Source: Draconibacterium mangrovi_A
GTDB taxonomy: Bacteria > Bacteroidota > Bacteroidia > Bacteroidales > Prolixibacteraceae
DNA: 64,000 nucleotides
Assembly (NCBI RefSeq): GCF_037646455.1
Contig: NZ_JBBIXN010000006.1
Coordinates: 1 to 64,000 of the forward strand
Direction of reading: 5' to 3'
In this document: positions 1 through 9,282 of the stretch, piece after piece
Layout of the letters: the number at the start of each line of letters is the position of its first letter
How positions within the stretch are numbered: the first letter of the stretch is position 1
Position numbers and translations under genes: made by a program
Notes under the pieces: generated by a model
The model's database searches: none
Seen by the model: only the letters and a program-made list of their open reading frames with translations
Told to the model about the DNA's origin: nothing

Positions 1-535
1 AGCCAAAACTCAACCTGGAAGAAATTGTCGAAGAAAGACGTGTTTGCTCTTTCTCTTAGATCGAACTCACGTTAATCAATAATAAATCTTATGATTTTTT
101 TGCCAATAAAACATAACAGTATTTTAAGACATTTTAATCTCTTAGGTGGAAGGTTGTCCCAAATTGAATCTATTAGAAAAATTCAAACATAAACACAACT
201 AATTCATATATGGCCACTTACACCGATCGGCATAAAAATTGCATATTGGACAACCAACGTACCAAACAACAAAATTTTAAAAATGTATGAGGCGCAAATC
301 AATTAATTATTTGCATTTTATGTTATAAAATCATAATTTGCATTAGCAATAATTGATTCTGAAATTTAAGGTAGATAAAAAATAAGGGGTTATTTCAAGT
401 CTTTCCGAAAATTTCATATCAAAAAAGTTTAAAAACAAAAGCTAAGCATGGCTAATCATGTATTCATTTGAATATGTGTGTTTTGTGCCGATGTAAGTAG
501 ACGACTGTTTTTGAAACATTAACACAACAAACGAT
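1..535. other. AT-rich upstream region of the first adhesin
   Basis: No complete gene is seen here. Reading from base 3, a short open frame ends at a TAG at 57-59 and its codons look protein-like (NLEEIVEERR...), so the first 59 bases may be the 3' end of an upstream gene, but this cannot be established. The rest is AT-rich. Bases 154-415 match, with divergence, the region upstream of the second adhesin at 10504-10766. A weak -7-like TGTTTTTG lies at 506-513, about 22 bases before the start codon. Confidence 0.5.
154..415 (+). promoter_or_regulatory. Homologous upstream block, copy 1
   Basis: This stretch aligns with 10504-10766 upstream of the second adhesin. TTGTCCC (154), ACGTAC (257) and the segment from 311 to 415 occur in the same order and at nearly the same spacing (103 versus 104 bases between the first two). 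The best part contains an exact 24-base match (345-368) followed by GATAA..AATAAGGGGTTATTT and CTTTCCG. It ends about 120 bases before the start codon, so it is probably a shared promoter and leader. Function is inferred from position and conservation only. Confidence 0.6.
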
Positions 536-3500
536 ATGAAAACAACTTTACCCAAGCGAAATGTAATACGAACTCTGATTCTGGGGTTGGTGTTTTTGTT
601 TTTTGGAACTTTATTGAGTTATGGACAAATTCGAGTAGATGTTGAACAACCATCTCAAGGATTTGAACTCGATGGCAACCTTGCTGCAGGTAGTATATCA
701 ACTAATTCACTCAAAGGCGGAGACTGGTTTCCAGGAACAACCGGATTTGGATATGTATTTGATTCTTCAGGAGTAAACACACCTGAATTTATCTCATTAC
801 GCGTAACTGATCCATTTGATGGAAGTTCTTCTGATGATACAATATTCTCCGGGAGTAAATTCGATGATAGTGTGATCGATTGGAAATTGTCTGTTGGTAA
901 GTCAACTGGGAAAGGGGATATTAACAATGTTTTCTTTCACTATTCCAACCAGGATACTAATCAGTTTCTTTTTATCGGGGCTGACCGAAAAGAGACCAAT
1001 GGCTCGAGCTATATCGATTTCGCGTTCCTACAGGATGAAGTTGCAATTGACGGATTATCTTTTACTACTACTGCTTCTTCAACCACAGGATACAGAAGTC
1101 CGAATGACATTCTTATTTCAATGGAATACAATAATGGTGGATCAGCAGCTTCGTTCAAACTGTATCTGTGGAAAGAGATTAGTGGCGTATGGAAATATGT
1201 TGAACAACCAATACCGGGTAATGCAAAAGCATATGGATTAACTAATACCTCAGTTATTGGGACTCCAATTGGTGCATTCAATGCATATTCTTATCAACCC
1301 TATCAGTTTGTGGAAGCGGTAATTAACATTTCCGAGCTGCTACAGGATTATACACCTTGTAAAGGCATTAAAGTAAAAACCATTATTGTCAAGACAAAAG
1401 CATCTACAGCACTTTCGGCCAACCTTTTGGATGTGGTCAGACCGATTCCTGTAAATGTCAATTTCGGAACTGCAGAAATTAGCTATGATAACATTTGTGC
1501 TGACGACACTTTCGCTGCACCTCAAATCGATGGGATTCAAGACGGTACATTTGAAGGATCTATCGGATTAGCGATTGATGCGGCTTCGGGAGTGATCGAT
1601 GTTTTAAATACTCTTCCAGGTACTTATTCTGTCATTTATACCTTCGGAAGGTGTGATACAAAAGATACGACACAAGTCACTATTGACAAAGTGCCAGTTT
1701 GTTCCATTGACGGGCCAACTGGCCGGGTTTGCCCAAACGAAACCGCATTAGTTTATTCCACCACAGACACTATGAATTCTTATTTATGGAAAGTTTCGGG
1801 TAACGCTTCAATCGTTGGAGATACTACACAAAATACTGTCACAATTAACGTAGGTGCATCATGTGATTCGTCCTACACCTTATCTCTAACGGTTTGGAAA
1901 AACGGTTGTAGTTCTACATGTGATTCGATAATTAAGGTAATTGATCAGACTGCTCCTACAGGAACTGCTCCTTTCGGAGTTTCCGACGTTGACCTCTGTG
2001 CTGCCGATGCTTTGTCTACTTATACTTTTGATGCCGCCACAATTGCAGGTAGTTATTCTGACAATTGCCTGGGTAGTATGATTGCCATTCCTACGGATAC
2101 ATTATTTATAAATAATAATTGTGGATGGACAATTACATATACATACAAAGTAGTTGATCAATGTGGGAATGAACTCTCTGGAGAAACAATAACATATTCC
2201 GGGAGCGATCAAACCGCCCCAACCGGAACTACTCCGGACGGCGTTACTGGCATAAATGCCTGTGCCAGCGAAACAGAAATTGACGGATTATACCCAACTG
2301 CCGATGACGAAGCTGCTATCGAAGCAGCATACTCAGATGACTGTGGTACGGTTTCCGCTACTTTCGTAAGCCAAAACCTGACAGGAGACCACTGCAGCTG
2401 GGAACTCGTCAGAACATACACCGTATCTGACGGTTGTGCTGCAAACGATTTTGACCTTACAATGACATATTCAGGATCAGACCAGGATGCCCCAACCGGA
2501 ACTACTCCGGACGGCGTTACTGGCATAAATGCCTGTGCCAGCGAAACAGAAATTGACGGATTATACCNNNNNNNNNNNNNNNNNNNNNNNNNNNNNNNNN
2601 NNNNNNNNNNNNNNNNNNNNNNNNNNNNNNNNNNNNNNNNNNNNNNNNNNNNNNNNNNNNNNNNNCTCGTCAGAACATACACCGTATCTGACGGTTGTGC
2701 TGCAAACGATTTTGACCTTACAATGACATATTCAGGATCAGATAGAATGGATCCGGAATTTATTTCAACACCTCAAACTACACTGACAATCACTTGCGAC
2801 GAAGGAGTACCAACTCCTCCAGAAATAACTGCAACAGATAACTGTGATTCAGATGTTGAAGTGATTTACGAAGAACTTACCAATTCTGTATCTGATGGTT
2901 GTGGACAGATTGTTAGACGTTGGACAGCTGTGGATGATTGTGGAAATGATGTTTCATTTACACAAACAATTACAGTTGAAGATAATACGTTACCAGTTCT
3001 TACTGTACCTGACGATACAATCGTGTATTCAGATTTGAACTGTTCTTACGATACTGACACTACATTTACAGGGGCGGCCATGGCAACTGATAATTGCGAT
3101 CCGGATCCGACCTTAACCTTTGTGGATAGAAGCTGTTTTGGTACCGACGTTTCTTTCACACTTACCGCCAATGATGCAGGAAATATTGCGGAATTCGATA
3201 TTAGTGGTCTTGACAACCTGAAAGCCAGTGACATAAAAAATCTGGCCCTGAGCTTCTCAGTTACACAGGGAGTTGGAAATGCTGAATTCTGGCTGATCGC
3301 ACCAAGTGGTCAGGCTGTAATTTTAGTAGGTCCTTATTGTAACAGTACAAGCATTTGTGGAACAATTGGAACATTTAATGCAAACTTTAGTGAATCTGCC
3401 TCAATAACATGGGATAACACCACTACTGCAAATTTAGTGGGAGATTTTAAACCTTATGGTGATCTTATTTCAGTTAATACCGTTCCCGGCGTTACACTTG

Positions 3501-6500
3501 TATCAGGATTTGACGAGTTCACAGGCGACATGAACGGAACCTGGAGACTTTTTGGACGAAAACAAAAAATGGTAGGAGGAAACGGTACAATTACCTTTAA
3601 TAACGTTTGCCTCACCCCTGCCCTCTCAGGATGCGAATACAATGAAATTTTTGTGCGTCGCTGGACTGCAAGCGATAATTGCGGAAATACGATTGAAGGA
3701 CAACAGGTAATTCAGGTTGTTGATAGCACAGGTCCAGTAGTCTATATACCAAACGATACTACTGTAGATTGCGAAAATATTCCAGCATTACCTACTGTAA
3801 CTGCCTATGACAATTGCAGTGGTGATGTTCCGGTTACATACATTGGCGCTGACACTTTGTATGAACAAAGTTGTTTTGATCAATTCACAATTGTACGAAC
3901 CTGGAGCGCAACTGATGATTGTGGAAATTTAACAAATAAAACTCAACGTATTTCTGTAGAGAATTGCTGTAACGAAACTGTGGATGCAGGAGAAGATATT
4001 ACCGTGTGTGAAGGAAATGAAGTAATCTTCTTTTCCAGTGAAGTTCCGGAAGCAATTTCATATGTATGGGAAGGACCGGATGGTTATTCACAAACTGGAC
4101 AAAATCCTCCAACCTTTAATGCAACACTGGCCAGCGATGGTATTTATGTAATTACCGTTGAATATGGTTGTTCTTGTGTAGCAAAAGATACATTAGTAGT
4201 GAATGTCATTCCGAAACCAGAACCGATTACCACCAATGTAACGATCTGCTCGGATGAAACTTATACCTGGAGTATTAGCGGTGTGGAATACCTCGGTACG
4301 GACGGTGATACTACCGTTCGCTACGAAGGTGACAACTGTGCCGCGGATACTGTTCTAAACGTTTCGGTCAATGATGATCCGGATCCATTGATAACCAACG
4401 TGACCATCTGTTCGGATGAAACTTATACATGGGATGCAGACGGTGTAGAATACCTGGGTACCGATGGTGATACTACTGTTCATTATGAGGGTCTCAACTG
4501 TGCACCGGATACTGTTCTGAATGTAACAGTGATCCCGGAGCCAGATCCGATCGTGACCAATGTGACCATCTGCTCGGATGAAACTTATACATGGGATGCA
4601 GACGGCGTGGAATATCTTGGTACCGAAGGTGATACTACCGTTCACTACGAAGGTGCTGACTGTGCCGCCGATACTGTACTGAATGTAACAGTGATCCCGG
4701 AGCCAGATCCGATCGTGACCAATGTGACCATCTGCTCGGATGAAACTTATACTTGGGATGCAGACGGCGTGGAATATCTTGGTACCGAAGGTGATACTAC
4801 CGTTCACTACGAAGGTGCTGACTGTGCCGCCGATACTGTACTGAATGTAACAGTGACTCCGGAACCGGATCCGATCGTAACCAACGTTAACATCTGCTCG
4901 GATGAAACTTATACATGGGATGCAGACGGCCTAGAATATCTTGGTACCGACGGTGATACTACTGTTCACTACGAAGGTGCTGACTGTGCCGCCGATACTG
5001 TACTGAATGTAACAGTGACTCCGGAGCCCGCTCCGATCGTAACCAACGTTAACATCTGCTCGGATGAAACTTATACATGGGATGCAGACGGTGTAGAATA
5101 CCTGGGTACCGACGGTGATATTACTGTTCATTATGAGGGTCTCAACTGTGCCGCCGATACTGTTCTGAATATAACAGTGACTCCGGAACCGGATCCGATC
5201 GTAACCAACGTGACCATCTGCTCGGATGAAACTTATACATGGGATACAGACGGCCTAGAATACCTCGGTGCGGATGGTGATACTACTGTTCATTATGAGG
5301 GTCTCAACTGTGCACCGGATACTGCTCTGAATGTAACAGTGACCCCGGAGCCAGATCCGATCGTAACCAACGTGACCATCTGCTCGGATGAAACTTATAC
5401 ATGGGATGCAGACGGCGTGGAATACCTTGGGACTGATGGTGATACTACTGTTCACTACGAAGGGGCTGACTGCGCTGCAGATACTGTTCTAAACGTTTCA
5501 GTCAATGATGATCCCGATCCACTGATAACCAACGTGACCATCTGCTCGGATGAAACTTATACATGGGATGCAGACGGCGTGGAATACCTTGGGACTGATG
5601 GTGATACTACTGTTCACTACGAAGGTGCTGACTGTGCCGCAGATACTGTACTTAATATAACAGTAACTCCGGAACCGGATCCGATCGTAACCAACGTGAC
5701 CATCTGCTCGGATGAAACTTATACATGGGATGCAGACGGCGTGGAATACCTTGGGACTGATGGTGATACTACTGTTCACTACGAAGGTGCTGACTGTGCC
5801 GCAGATACTGTACTTAATGTAACAGTAACTCCGGAACCGGATCCGATCGTAACCAACGTGACCATCTGCTCGGATGAAACTTATACATGGGATGCAGACG
5901 GCATGGAATACCTTGGAACTGATGGTGATACTAATGTTCATTATGAGGGTCTCAACTGTGCACCGGATACAGTACTTAATGTAACAGTAACTCCGGAACC
6001 GGATCCGATCGTAACCAACGTGACCATCTGCTCGGATGAAACTTATACATGGGATGCAGACGGCATGGAATACCTTGGAACTGATGGTGATACTAATGTT
6101 CATTATGAGGGTCTCAACTGTGCACCGGATACAGTACTTAATGTAACAGTAACTCCGGAACCGGATCCGATCGTAACCAACGTGACCATCTGCTCGGATG
6201 AAACTTATACANNNNNNNNNNNNNNNNNNNNNNNNNNNNNNNNNNNNNNNNNNNNNNNNNNNNNNNNNNNNNNNNNNNNNNNNNNNNNNNNNNNNNNNNN
6301 NNNNNNNNNAGTACTTAATGTAACAGTAACTCCGGAACCGGATCCGATCGTAACCAACGTGACCATCTGCTCGGATGAAACTTATACATGGGATGCAGAC
6401 GGAGTTGAATACCTGGGTACAGATGGTGATACTACTGTTCATTATGAGGGTCTCAACTGTGCACCGGATACAGTACTTAATGTAACAGTAACTCCGGAAC

Positions 6501-9241
6501 CGGATCCAATCGTAACCAACGTGACCATCTGCTCGGATGAAACTTATACCTGGAGTATTGACAGTGTGGAATACCTCGGTACTGACGGTGATACTACCGT
6601 TCACTACGAAGGTGACAACTGTGCCGCGGATACTGTATTGAATGTAACAATTCATCAGAATAGCGAAAATACCATCGATAGAACAGTCTGTGACCAACTC
6701 ACGATTAATGGCGAGACCTTTACTTCAAGTGGCACGTATACACAATACCTGACAAATGTTGCAGGTTGCGACAGTGTACTTACAATTAACTTGACAGTAA
6801 ATGAAAGTACTGAACAGACACTAAATGAAACCGCATGTGATTCGTATGAATTGAATGGAACAGTTTATAACGAGAGTGGACAATACACTCAGGTCCTGAC
6901 CACAGATAATGGTTGTGATCTGACAATTACTCTAAATCTCACCATACTGGAAAGTACTGAAGAAACCATCGATGTTAGCGACTGTAATTCAGTTACTATA
7001 AACGATGAAGAATACACTGAATCGGGCACATACACTCAGAATTTGATTAATGCTGCCGGTTGCGACAGTACACTGACAGTAAATGTTACGATCCTGGAAC
7101 CAACTACAGAAACCTTTTCGGTTGAAGATTGCGAGGAGGTAATTGTTAACGATTCCGTTTACACCGAATCAGGAACTTACAATCAGTACCTGACAAACAC
7201 AGCTGGATGTGATAGCACATTGACTGTTAACGTTACGATTCTGGAACCAACAGCTGAAACCATTGAAGTTGAAGGTTGTGGTTCGGTTATCGTTAACGAT
7301 TCGGTATATACAGTTTCAGGTGCTTATACTCAAATCCTGACTAACACAGCCGGATGCGACAGTACACTGACCATTGTTGCTACTGTATTCGAAAGCACAG
7401 AAGAAACGATCCAGGTTCAGGGCTGTGACAGTGTTGTTATTAACGAAACAGTTTATTATTCAAGTGATAGCTACACTCAAAACCTGACTAACGCTGCCGG
7501 TTGCGACAGTACATTAACCGTTATTGCAACCGTGCTCCGTAGTACTGAAGAAAGCATTTTAGCCAGTGCCTGTGAAGCATTTACAATCAATGATGAAACT
7601 TTTACAGAGACAGGAGTATATGTGCAACACCTGACCAATGCAGCAGGTTGCGACAGCACACTGACCATTGAATTAACAATCGGAGATACGATTGCGCCTG
7701 TTACAGTTTGCAGCGACCTCACTGTTGAACTGGATTCATTTGGTTCGGCAAGTATTTCGCTTGAAGATATCGAAAATGGTTCGATCGACAACTGCTCCAT
7801 CGATACCATGTTCATCGACCAAACCTATTTCACTTGTGCTGATACAGGTTCAAATTCAGTAATCCTTACCGTGATTGATGCTGCAGGTAACGAGAGTACT
7901 TGCACAGCTACAGTAACAGTTGAACAAGGTAAGGCTAATTGCAACAAAGAAGTAAGAAAGCTACCAATTCCGGAGCCTGATATTTTAACAGTAGTTGAAT
8001 GCCCGGGCAACCAGGTGATCTGGGTTCCGAACCTGCTCGCCAATGATGACTTGAATGGAATTGAAAACTTTAAGATTACTGTTGACAGCATGCCGCAGGA
8101 TATTACTCTGGATCTGTTAACTGGTGACTTGAATTTCTATACTGGTGAAATAGAAAATATCCACATCCAATTCAATTACACCATCTGCGATTCGCTTAAT
8201 CCTGATAATTGTGCCACATCTTATGTGAGTATAACAGTTCTCCTCGACACCGACTGTGATGGAGTACCAAACGATGATGACATCGACGATGATGACGATG
8301 GAATTCTGGATATTCATGAAGTTGATCTCACAAAATCAACCAGTGAAGATGCGGATATCGACACCGATGGTGACGGAATTGTTGACCGACTCGACCTTGA
8401 CTCTGACGGGGACGGAATTATGGATAACGTAGAATGGCAACAGACCGTAGCCGAAGGTTTAGGACACGTTAACGACCTGGGATTTGAATACTGGGAACCA
8501 ATCGGAACTGACTCAGATGGAGATGGTTGGGATGACCGTTACGACGATTATGGTGATAATGTATACTACTTCCCGCTTTGGGATCAGGACGAAGATGGTA
8601 TATCCGACCAACTTGACCTGGATACGGATGGAGACGATATACCTGACCTTATAGAAGGTAACGACGCCGATTTTGATGGTGCAGCTGATGTATCACCTTC
8701 AGGCCAAGACTCTGATAAGGATGGTCTAGATGATGCTTTTGATACTTACGATACATGGTTCGTGAAGAAAGATAAGTATAAAAATACGATCAGCAGTAAT
8801 GTTGCTCTTCAGGATGAAGACCTGAATGGCAAGCGTGATTGGAGGCAAGAACAGGATACTATTATTCCGCCGCCACCACCACCACCAGCATCGATCATCT
8901 TTGTTCCAAATGGATTCTCTCCGAACGAAGATAATTACAACGATTACTTCCAGATTGTAATGACAGATTCACTCAGAACCGTTATCCTGGACAACTTTGG
9001 TGAAACATTCCCTGATGCAAAGATTGAGATCTATAACCGCTGGGGTAACCTGCTCTACGAAAAAGACAATTATGGTAATTACGACGAATGGGCTGAATTG
9101 GAAGCCTGGTGGGATGGAACATCGATGAATGACATGCAGCTTGGTAAAGAAAAACTACCAACGGGTACATACTTCTATATACTGTATGTAAATGATAGCA
9201 ACGGTACGGTTCTCACAGGATCAGTATTCCTAAATAATTAA
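536..9241 (+). CDS. Giant T9SS-secreted repeat adhesin with CHU_C sorting domain (adhesin 1)
   Basis: This is a predicted surface protein of 2901 residues, with length uncertain because of two N gaps. Residues 1-30 form a signal peptide ending SYG-Q. A lectin-like N-terminal beta domain follows to about residue 300. Next come HYR-like modules, including 91-residue repeats; a proprotein-convertase P-domain-like stretch (about 873-1033); fifteen 54-residue repeats (about 1226-2039); and seven 49-residue repeats (about 2044-2385). The C-terminal part has one HYR module, an Ig-like domain, Asp-rich thrombospondin type 3 calcium-binding repeats (about 2572-2766), a run of prolines, and a gliding-motility-associated type B sorting domain (PNGFSPNEDN, IYNRWGN, WWDG, LPTGTYFY). 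Such C-termini direct export through the T9SS, and the adjacent PorP/SprF gene supports this. The likely role is adhesion or surface binding; the ligand is unknown. The start at 536 gives a clean signal peptide. Confidence 0.9.
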   Translation: MKTTLPKRNVIRTLILGLVFLFFGTLLSYGQIRVDVEQPSQGFELDGNLAAGSISTNSLKGGDWFPGTTGFGYVFDSSGVNTPEFISLRVTDPFDGSSSDDTIFSGSKFDDSVIDWKLSVGKSTGKGDINNVFFHYSNQDTNQFLFIGADRKETNGSSYIDFAFLQDEVAIDGLSFTTTASSTTGYRSPNDILISMEYNNGGSAASFKLYLWKEISGVWKYVEQPIPGNAKAYGLTNTSVIGTPIGAFNAYSYQPYQFVEAVINISELLQDYTPCKGIKVKTIIVKTKASTALSANLLDVVRPIPVNVNFGTAEISYDNICADDTFAAPQIDGIQDGTFEGSIGLAIDAASGVIDVLNTLPGTYSVIYTFGRCDTKDTTQVTIDKVPVCSIDGPTGRVCPNETALVYSTTDTMNSYLWKVSGNASIVGDTTQNTVTINVGASCDSSYTLSLTVWKNGCSSTCDSIIKVIDQTAPTGTAPFGVSDVDLCAADALSTYTFDAATIAGSYSDNCLGSMIAIPTDTLFINNNCGWTITYTYKVVDQCGNELSGETITYSGSDQTAPTGTTPDGVTGINACASETEIDGLYPTADDEAAIEAAYSDDCGTVSATFVSQNLTGDHCSWELVRTYTVSDGCAANDFDLTMTYSGSDQDAPTGTTPDGVTGINACASETEIDGLYXXXXXXXXXXXXXXXXXXXXXXXXXXXXXXXXXLVRTYTVSDGCAANDFDLTMTYSGSDRMDPEFISTPQTTLTITCDEGVPTPPEITATDNCDSDVEVIYEELTNSVSDGCGQIVRRWTAVDDCGNDVSFTQTITVEDNTLPVLTVPDDTIVYSDLNCSYDTDTTFTGAAMATDNCDPDPTLTFVDRSCFGTDVSFTLTANDAGNIAEFDISGLDNLKASDIKNLALSFSVTQGVGNAEFWLIAPSGQAVILVGPYCNSTSICGTIGTFNANFSESASITWDNTTTANLVGDFKPYGDLISVNTVPGVTLVSGFDEFTGDMNGTWRLFGRKQKMVGGNGTITFNNVCLTPALSGCEYNEIFVRRWTASDNCGNTIEGQQVIQVVDSTGPVVYIPNDTTVDCENIPALPTVTAYDNCSGDVPVTYIGADTLYEQSCFDQFTIVRTWSATDDCGNLTNKTQRISVENCCNETVDAGEDITVCEGNEVIFFSSEVPEAISYVWEGPDGYSQTGQNPPTFNATLASDGIYVITVEYGCSCVAKDTLVVNVIPKPEPITTNVTICSDETYTWSISGVEYLGTDGDTTVRYEGDNCAADTVLNVSVNDDPDPLITNVTICSDETYTWDADGVEYLGTDGDTTVHYEGLNCAPDTVLNVTVIPEPDPIVTNVTICSDETYTWDADGVEYLGTEGDTTVHYEGADCAADTVLNVTVIPEPDPIVTNVTICSDETYTWDADGVEYLGTEGDTTVHYEGADCAADTVLNVTVTPEPDPIVTNVNICSDETYTWDADGLEYLGTDGDTTVHYEGADCAADTVLNVTVTPEPAPIVTNVNICSDETYTWDADGVEYLGTDGDITVHYEGLNCAADTVLNITVTPEPDPIVTNVTICSDETYTWDTDGLEYLGADGDTTVHYEGLNCAPDTALNVTVTPEPDPIVTNVTICSDETYTWDADGVEYLGTDGDTTVHYEGADCAADTVLNVSVNDDPDPLITNVTICSDETYTWDADGVEYLGTDGDTTVHYEGADCAADTVLNITVTPEPDPIVTNVTICSDETYTWDADGVEYLGTDGDTTVHYEGADCAADTVLNVTVTPEPDPIVTNVTICSDETYTWDADGMEYLGTDGDTNVHYEGLNCAPDTVLNVTVTPEPDPIVTNVTICSDETYTWDADGMEYLGTDGDTNVHYEGLNCAPDTVLNVTVTPEPDPIVTNVTICSDETYTXXXXXXXXXXXXXXXXXXXXXXXXXXXXXXXXXVLNVTVTPEPDPIVTNVTICSDETYTWDADGVEYLGTDGDTTVHYEGLNCAPDTVLNVTVTPEPDPIVTNVTICSDETYTWSIDSVEYLGTDGDTTVHYEGDNCAADTVLNVTIHQNSENTIDRTVCDQLTINGETFTSSGTYTQYLTNVAGCDSVLTINLTVNESTEQTLNETACDSYELNGTVYNESGQYTQVLTTDNGCDLTITLNLTILESTEETIDVSDCNSVTINDEEYTESGTYTQNLINAAGCDSTLTVNVTILEPTTETFSVEDCEEVIVNDSVYTESGTYNQYLTNTAGCDSTLTVNVTILEPTAETIEVEGCGSVIVNDSVYTVSGAYTQILTNTAGCDSTLTIVATVFESTEETIQVQGCDSVVINETVYYSSDSYTQNLTNAAGCDSTLTVIATVLRSTEESILASACEAFTINDETFTETGVYVQHLTNAAGCDSTLTIELTIGDTIAPVTVCSDLTVELDSFGSASISLEDIENGSIDNCSIDTMFIDQTYFTCADTGSNSVILTVIDAAGNESTCTATVTVEQGKANCNKEVRKLPIPEPDILTVVECPGNQVIWVPNLLANDDLNGIENFKITVDSMPQDITLDLLTGDLNFYTGEIENIHIQFNYTICDSLNPDNCATSYVSITVLLDTDCDGVPNDDDIDDDDDGILDIHEVDLTKSTSEDADIDTDGDGIVDRLDLDSDGDGIMDNVEWQQTVAEGLGHVNDLGFEYWEPIGTDSDGDGWDDRYDDYGDNVYYFPLWDQDEDGISDQLDLDTDGDDIPDLIEGNDADFDGAADVSPSGQDSDKDGLDDAFDTYDTWFVKKDKYKNTISSNVALQDEDLNGKRDWRQEQDTIIPPPPPPPASIIFVPNGFSPNEDNYNDYFQIVMTDSLRTVILDNFGETFPDAKIEIYNRWGNLLYEKDNYGNYDEWAELEAWWDGTSMNDMQLGKEKLPTGTYFYILYVNDSNGTVLTGSVFLNN
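2204..2737 (+). repeat. 91-residue HYR-like tandem modules in adhesin 1
   Basis: Two almost identical 273-base units begin at 2204 and 2477 (motifs APTGTTPDGVTGINACASE and TYTVSDGCAANDFDLTMTYSG). A more divergent relative precedes them at about 1946. The second unit is interrupted by an N gap that makes it 261 bases instead of 273. Each unit has paired cysteines. Confidence 0.85.
2568..2665. other. Assembly gap (98 N) inside the 91-residue repeat
   Basis: There are ninety-eight undetermined bases. If the masked unit equals its neighbour, 110 bases are expected, so the stated length is a placeholder; the reading frame still holds across it. Confidence 0.95.
4211..6652 (+). repeat. Fifteen tandem 54-residue repeats in adhesin 1
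   Basis: The period is 162 bases, measured between identical segments at 4531 and 4693. Each unit reads ICSDETYTWDADG, then EYLGTDGDTTVHYEG, then two variants of a second cysteine segment (GADCAADTVLN or GLNCAPDTVLN), and a linker TVTPEPDPIVTNV. Fifteen units are counted, with unit 13 largely masked by Ns. The first and last units share deviations (WSI instead of WDAD, GDNC), as expected for outer copies, while inner copies are nearly identical at DNA level, a sign of recent amplification or homogenisation. Two cysteines per unit suggest disulfide-stabilised beta modules. Confidence 0.92.
6212..6309. other. Assembly gap (98 N) inside the 54-residue repeats
   Basis: One repeat unit would need 83 bases here if identical to its neighbours, so the 98 Ns are a placeholder. 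The frame is kept. The true number of repeats is unknown. Confidence 0.95.
6665..7690 (+). repeat. Seven tandem 49-residue repeats in adhesin 1
   Basis: The period is 147 bases (6665 to 6812 and on). The unit pattern is a Cys near the start, a short INDEEYTESGTYTQNL-like centre, and NAAGCDSTLTVNVT at the end. The copies are much more divergent from one another than the 54-residue repeats. This repeat style is common in CHU_C-type Bacteroidota surface proteins. Confidence 0.88.
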
Positions 9242-9282
9242 TTGATTAATTAATGAATGTTAAATCCGAAAAATTTAGAACG

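Noticed and set aside
345..368. Reading the conserved TAATTTG near the shared block as a -7 promoter box
   Set aside because: The element needs TAnnTTTG; here one base is missing in both copies, so no promoter box is claimed.
894..1241. Plus-strand open frame of 115 codons inside adhesin 1
   Set aside because: It lies wholly within the adhesin coding region in another frame and its composition is not protein-like.
4211..6652. CRISPR array
   Set aside because: The repeats are 162 bases with no spacers and encode protein in frame without stops.
5498..6697. Long minus-strand open frame (about 400 codons) across the 54-residue repeats
   Set aside because: It is an antisense shadow of the repeat array: its own translation is a repeat of the same period, it crosses the N gap and it has no start context. 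Similar shadows at 4355-4807 and 13683-14099 were rejected for the same reason.
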